A stretch of DNA of 64,000 nucleotides from the NCBI RefSeq assembly GCF_003286085.1, contig NW_020825288.1, forward strand, positions 23,374,001 to 23,438,000, given 5' to 3'. This document shows, piece after piece, positions 60,113 through 64,000 of this stretch (the first letter of the stretch is position 1; each line of letters opens with the position of its first letter). Origin of the DNA: Drosophila persimilis. Taxonomy: Eukaryota; Arthropoda; Insecta; Diptera; Drosophilidae. The position numbers were made by a program, and so were the translations under genes. Below the pieces are notes generated by a model, which saw only the letters and a list, made by a program, of their open reading frames with translations, was not told the origin of the DNA and did not search any database.

Positions 60113-61365
60113 TAATGGGTATCACCTACATACATACATACACATGTGTATGGGCACTGCGAAAAAGTTCCCTCCTGGGGAGTTCAATAACAAGGTTAAG
60201 CATATCTGAAGGCGAGCGGAGAGAAATATTGTATCTGTGCGATTTTCAAAAATTTATTTACATCGAATATTAACGCTGACAAAATAATCGTCACAAGGAA
60301 TTAGCAATGGCTTGTTGATTGATAGCATATCTGAAGCAAAAAATTAAGAAATCAACAAAACAGAAATCAAAAGGGAATTTGTCATCGATGAGCATAGATC
60401 TGTGAGGTGAAGGTAAGGGGATTGAAAGAAAGAAGAAGGAGAAATTTGTTTTTCGTTAAATGACATGGGTAGAAAAATGTGTATTTAACCTTAAATGATA
60501 CAATTTCTAATAGTATGCTTTGAAAATGTTTATGCAGATGCCGAGGGAGACGTATAAGTAAATGGAGAAATACAAAGTATGAAAGCTCAAAATCTGTACC
60601 AGGATGTCAGGAGTTCATAATTCTTTGTATATAGTTTCTGTCGTACGTGTCTATATCTAGAGTATTAAATGTTATATGTACTGATTATATTGATTCTCTA
60701 ATAAACGCGAGTGTGATTTTTGTACATCCCCCTTAAATCCCATGTACGATTTTTCCCCTAGTTCGCTTGAAATTATTATAATTTTTCATTGATGGATAAT
60801 ATGATTATTCCAAGCAATTAAATTCAGCTCTCTTTCATATCAGAAAGGCAGAGAGAGAAGTTTATTCAAATATATCTAGAACAATGGGATACTTGGGCTT
60901 GATTATTTATAGTTTGTTTGGTCTGATTGCCTACATCATCAAATTGTGTTTATTTCTCCTTTAGCCCGTGGAAACGTGACCCGTTTTATCTCTTGTGTTT
61001 TGTTTTTCGGCGTAATTAATAATTACTGTCAATTAGTAATTATTGTTTAATCAATATGTCACATGATGGTCAAGACACTGAAAGTCAAAATGCAAAAAAA
61101 ACCGAACCAGTTAAGGTTGAGTTTTTCGAAGATCAACCGTTCAATCAAATTAGTCAAAGTAACTAAACAAAACAGATCCAAAAAAGTTGCAAATCAATCG
61201 GGCATGCGCAGCGTGCTGCCAATATAAAATATAAGAAAATTTCCATGCTCGTTACCCCAGACGTGCTTCGTGATACGACGACGATCCCGACGATCGGCGT
61301 TCTTCGGTTCTCCAGATCGCAGTCTCTACAGATCTCAATCCAGATCGAGTGGCGCGCGCTCGACT
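60113..61365. other. Intergenic DNA with weak transcript signals
   Basis: No protein gene is supported. GAAGGTAAGG (donor-like, GT at 60413) and TTTATGCAG (acceptor-like, ending at 60538), with AATAAA near 60711-60716, could outline a short noncoding transcript. A 36-residue ATG frame lies at 61056-61166, just after a perfect 10-bp inverted repeat (61018-61027 and 61035-61044). Confidence 0.35.
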
Positions 61366-61769
61366 TCAGTTTCAGAAACGGTTTAAATTTTGCAACAAGC
61401 GCTAAATTTGTTGAGCAAACAACAACGGGCTTTACGCGTATTCGCAGGTTCACCCCGAGCGTCGTTCTTTTCGATCCGCGTTTATTAACATACATATTTG
61501 CTTAATATATATACTAAATACACAAGCCAGCTGGGCGACATGCCCGTGTCGGTGTGTGAGTGGAAACTACTAGAGTTTTTGGCACTTCAAGTGAAGTGTG
61601 AAGAGAGGCCACGGATCTGCCATGAGTTCAGTATCCGTTTAATGTTCACAGCGAACGGTAGCAGGAGTGAATCCCCCTCATCAACTATCATTAGTGCCCG
61701 CATATCCTACCCAAATAATGATTACCAGAATAGGAAACTCCTTCTGACTGGATATCAGTGATCTGGAAT
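61366..61769 (+). other. Probable noncoding first exon of a gene extending beyond the window
   Basis: A TTCAGTTTC word at about 61365 fits the fly initiator (TCAGTT). The GC-rich leader-like sequence then runs to CTGGAATAG followed by GTAAGC (GT at 61770-61771), a strong donor. An ATG frame of moderate length (61498-61761, 87 residues) exists, but its ATG context and composition do not look coding. No acceptor was identified to the right, so the gene, if real, continues past 64000. Confidence 0.4.
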
Positions 61770-64000
61770 AGGTAAGCTTGCTGTGCCTTCAATTGTTTTG
61801 AAAGTGCATAATCGTTTTAATTAAGTGCATTCAATTTTTCCATACAAATTTAAGCCAAATTAACACAATTACATATTAATTAATTAAGCTTGCGTGTGTG
61901 AACAGTAAATTTATTGTACACTTATGAAGGTCCAAATTTCGGGACTGATAAATAATTTATTGTCCTGCTAAAAGTTATACTGTTAGCGGAGGAAAGTTTT
62001 AAATATTTATAAAAAAAAGAAAAATATAAAATCCCCCCTGAAGTTTATTGAATAGGAAACATATGTACATACATTGAATGATTTATTGATTTTAGTAATT
62101 TACATGAAGTAAAGGAATCATTTGAAGTGTTACATATATTCCGAGGCTTGCAAGGCGTAAAAAAACTGTTTCCATTGAAATATCATGTCTTGAAAATATT
62201 AAGTAGTTTGTACAATGTAATATCATTTTAACGATACTACTTAGACCGCCTGCTAAACAATATGAATCACTGATCTACAAGTAACTGTTCCCGTAAACCT
62301 GCACTTTACTTGATCTATTGCCACAATAAATCGCTGATTTAAGGCTTCTTAAATATAGATGCGGCACAAGTGTAATTAATTATGCATCAAAAATTTATAA
62401 ATAACTGTGGGAAATTACAGGGTTCTGTCGAAACCGACCTGGAAATTCTCCTGAATAATGCATAGTGGAAAGTGAAGTGTGAATCTCTGGTTTAGTTATT
62501 GTTTCAACTTGAGAACGGCCGGACAAAACGTGTTTGAGTTCATTATGGGGTCAGTGGACTATCATTTATGGGGGAAGTCCGTATGCTGCATTGCGTTAGT
62601 TGTGTTAGTCGATTCGATTTGTGGCTGCCTTTTACCTGGAAATTTGCCCAATTATTGGAAAATACATATTGATGTTTGTAAAGGAATTATACGAGTGACT
62701 GAATTTTAAGTACTAGCAAAAAAAAACGTGGGTACAGTGTGTTTCGAAAATATAAGACCAGGGTGTTTACTGTGAAATTGGAATAAAATGATAAAGTAAG
62801 AGAAATCCTTAGAATATATACAGATATTCCAGAGCAGTGCCCAGAATGGTTACAATTTTCCAATTAAATTTCTAAGGAGTCCACACACTCGTGTGGATTC
62901 TGGAAGACTATTAATACTGACCCATTCTTACAGCTGCGAAACGCGCTGTATGTACAGACGTCTGTGAACAGGTGCCAGGGGAACGCTTATAAGTGGCAAT
63001 AACCCCCAACGTCACTAGAATTATGCTTTTTTCTTGGCACTGACTCAGCCAGCTACTGGATCCATTCCCTTGCTGATTTTTCAGTAGTCTCATAGACTCG
63101 GACTGACTCTGATTTATTCCCATTTAATTAATGGCAAATAGCCCCACTACAATGTATACTTAATTTGAGAGAGATTATGAGGTGCTAGCATGTGTTGGAT
63201 GCAAATGAAGAAAATTTGTAATCAATGCTAAATTCTATATTCTATGTAAATTGGCGAACGGCTAAGGAAATTTCAGTTGCAATCAGCTGTGGGAAGCTCA
63301 TGTGGCAAAGAGCGTAAAAGATTCTTGGGGGAAATAAGTAGACGAGCATGTATTTTATAATAATATTGTATACACGCAAGAGCAGGCAAGGTACTGCTCT
63401 AGCTTGCGGTTAATTATAAATAATTTCTTTAGTTTTCTTTATGCCTTGTTTACATTTATTCAGATGAAGCAATATTTTTACCTGATATATGTCTAAATAT
63501 TAGGTTCAATTTTACAATAGATCCCGCTTTAGGCCACCTGAGGAGTCTGTTGAAACATACGAATAAACAAAATGAAGAACAATCCCAAAGAAAACACAAA
63601 TAAAGTGTCAAATAAATACAATTTTGGGTGAAATGAAATAAAAGCAGAATGAAGGAGGGAGAGTAGGAAATAAAATAATGAAACACTTAAGCAAACAGAG
63701 ACAGAGAAAAGCGAAATGAATTACGGGTACGACATGGCGTATGGGTGTTTTTTTTCTGTTTCTTTATTTCTTTTTGGCAAGAGTACATAGATTCTGTTGG
63801 CAGACCTGAGAGTGATACTATATGGGATGCTAGATACTATATCGATGAGCACAGGGGAACTCTCGTTCGGTGGTGGTGTCTCTCAGTCTTGTTAAACTTG
63901 AACTTGACTTTTGGTGAGCGAATAAATCGGATGGGATGGGATGGGATGGGGAAGAGCCTGTGTACAAGTGCAATTGTCAGAGCATCTAATCGAATACTGA
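61770..64000. other. AT-rich, no gene recognised
   Basis: About 2.2 kb with no supportable coding region on either strand. If 61366-61769 is a first exon, this is its intron. A GGGAT repeat lies near 63932-63951. Confidence 0.4.

Noticed and set aside
61163..61505. Overlapping frames on both strands near 61163-61505
   Set aside because: Opposed frames over a leader-like GC-rich region; no coding signal favours either.
62479..62709. 76-codon frame with a hydrophobic stretch
   Set aside because: No ATG in good context, AT-rich, no family resemblance and no neighbour support.
1..64000. tRNA, rRNA and CRISPR features
   Set aside because: Reading by eye found no tRNA B-box with a cloverleaf context, no rRNA-like block and no regularly spaced direct repeats; a tRNAscan-SE run would settle the first.

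Overview
This window is eukaryotic and clearly from a Drosophila. It has short introns with GT/AG junctions, long CAG/CAA (polyQ), CT and CA microsatellites, core-promoter words typical of flies (GGTCACACTG, TATCGATA, GGTATATTT), and a set of genes whose D. melanogaster counterparts I place in the proximal right arm of chromosome 3 (Muller element E). The species cannot be fixed from the sequence; an obscura-group fly is only a guess. Orthology was judged by eye from the translated products.

Layout. 1-1800: flanking DNA and a small intronless orphan gene (1381-1800). 1801-9089: no gene seen. 9090-11200: a patchwork of broken elements, namely a copy of a dispersed promoter-like repeat, a truncated minus-strand ORF, and a decayed P-element/THAP9-type transposase. 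11832-13401: three-exon gene for a basic Ala/Pro/Lys-rich protein. 15372-16790 (minus): BBS5. 17656-19142 (minus): GDP-mannose pyrophosphorylase beta (Gmppb). 19943-20788: ZAD zinc-finger gene interrupted by an in-frame TAG. 20789-22530: repeat copies that abut a Motif 1 promoter and noncoding exon at about 22546-22625. 25156-25995: Hus1-like, lying in the apparent first intron of ctrip. 32257-47160: ctrip, the fly TRIP12-type HECT E3 ligase, reconstructed here as ten coding exons whose phases all agree and which give 3407 residues. 49739-52742: CCDC39 homologue. 53913-55583: eight-finger C2H2 protein. 55785-57583 (minus): antimeros (Paf1). 57670-58130: inverted repeat copy upstream of atms. 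58222-60112: tandemly duplicated gene for a small secreted peptide I do not recognise. 61366-61769: probable noncoding first exon of a gene that continues beyond the window.

The genes are functionally mixed: cilia (BBS5, CCDC39), glycosylation (Gmppb), DNA-damage checkpoint (Hus1-like), ubiquitin ligation and clock (ctrip), transcription elongation (atms). They are neighbours rather than a pathway. The least explained items are the tandem secreted-peptide pair, the repeat family that carries promoter-type motifs and sits just upstream of three promoters, and a compact cluster of heat-shock-element-like and CRE palindromes in the first intron of ctrip.
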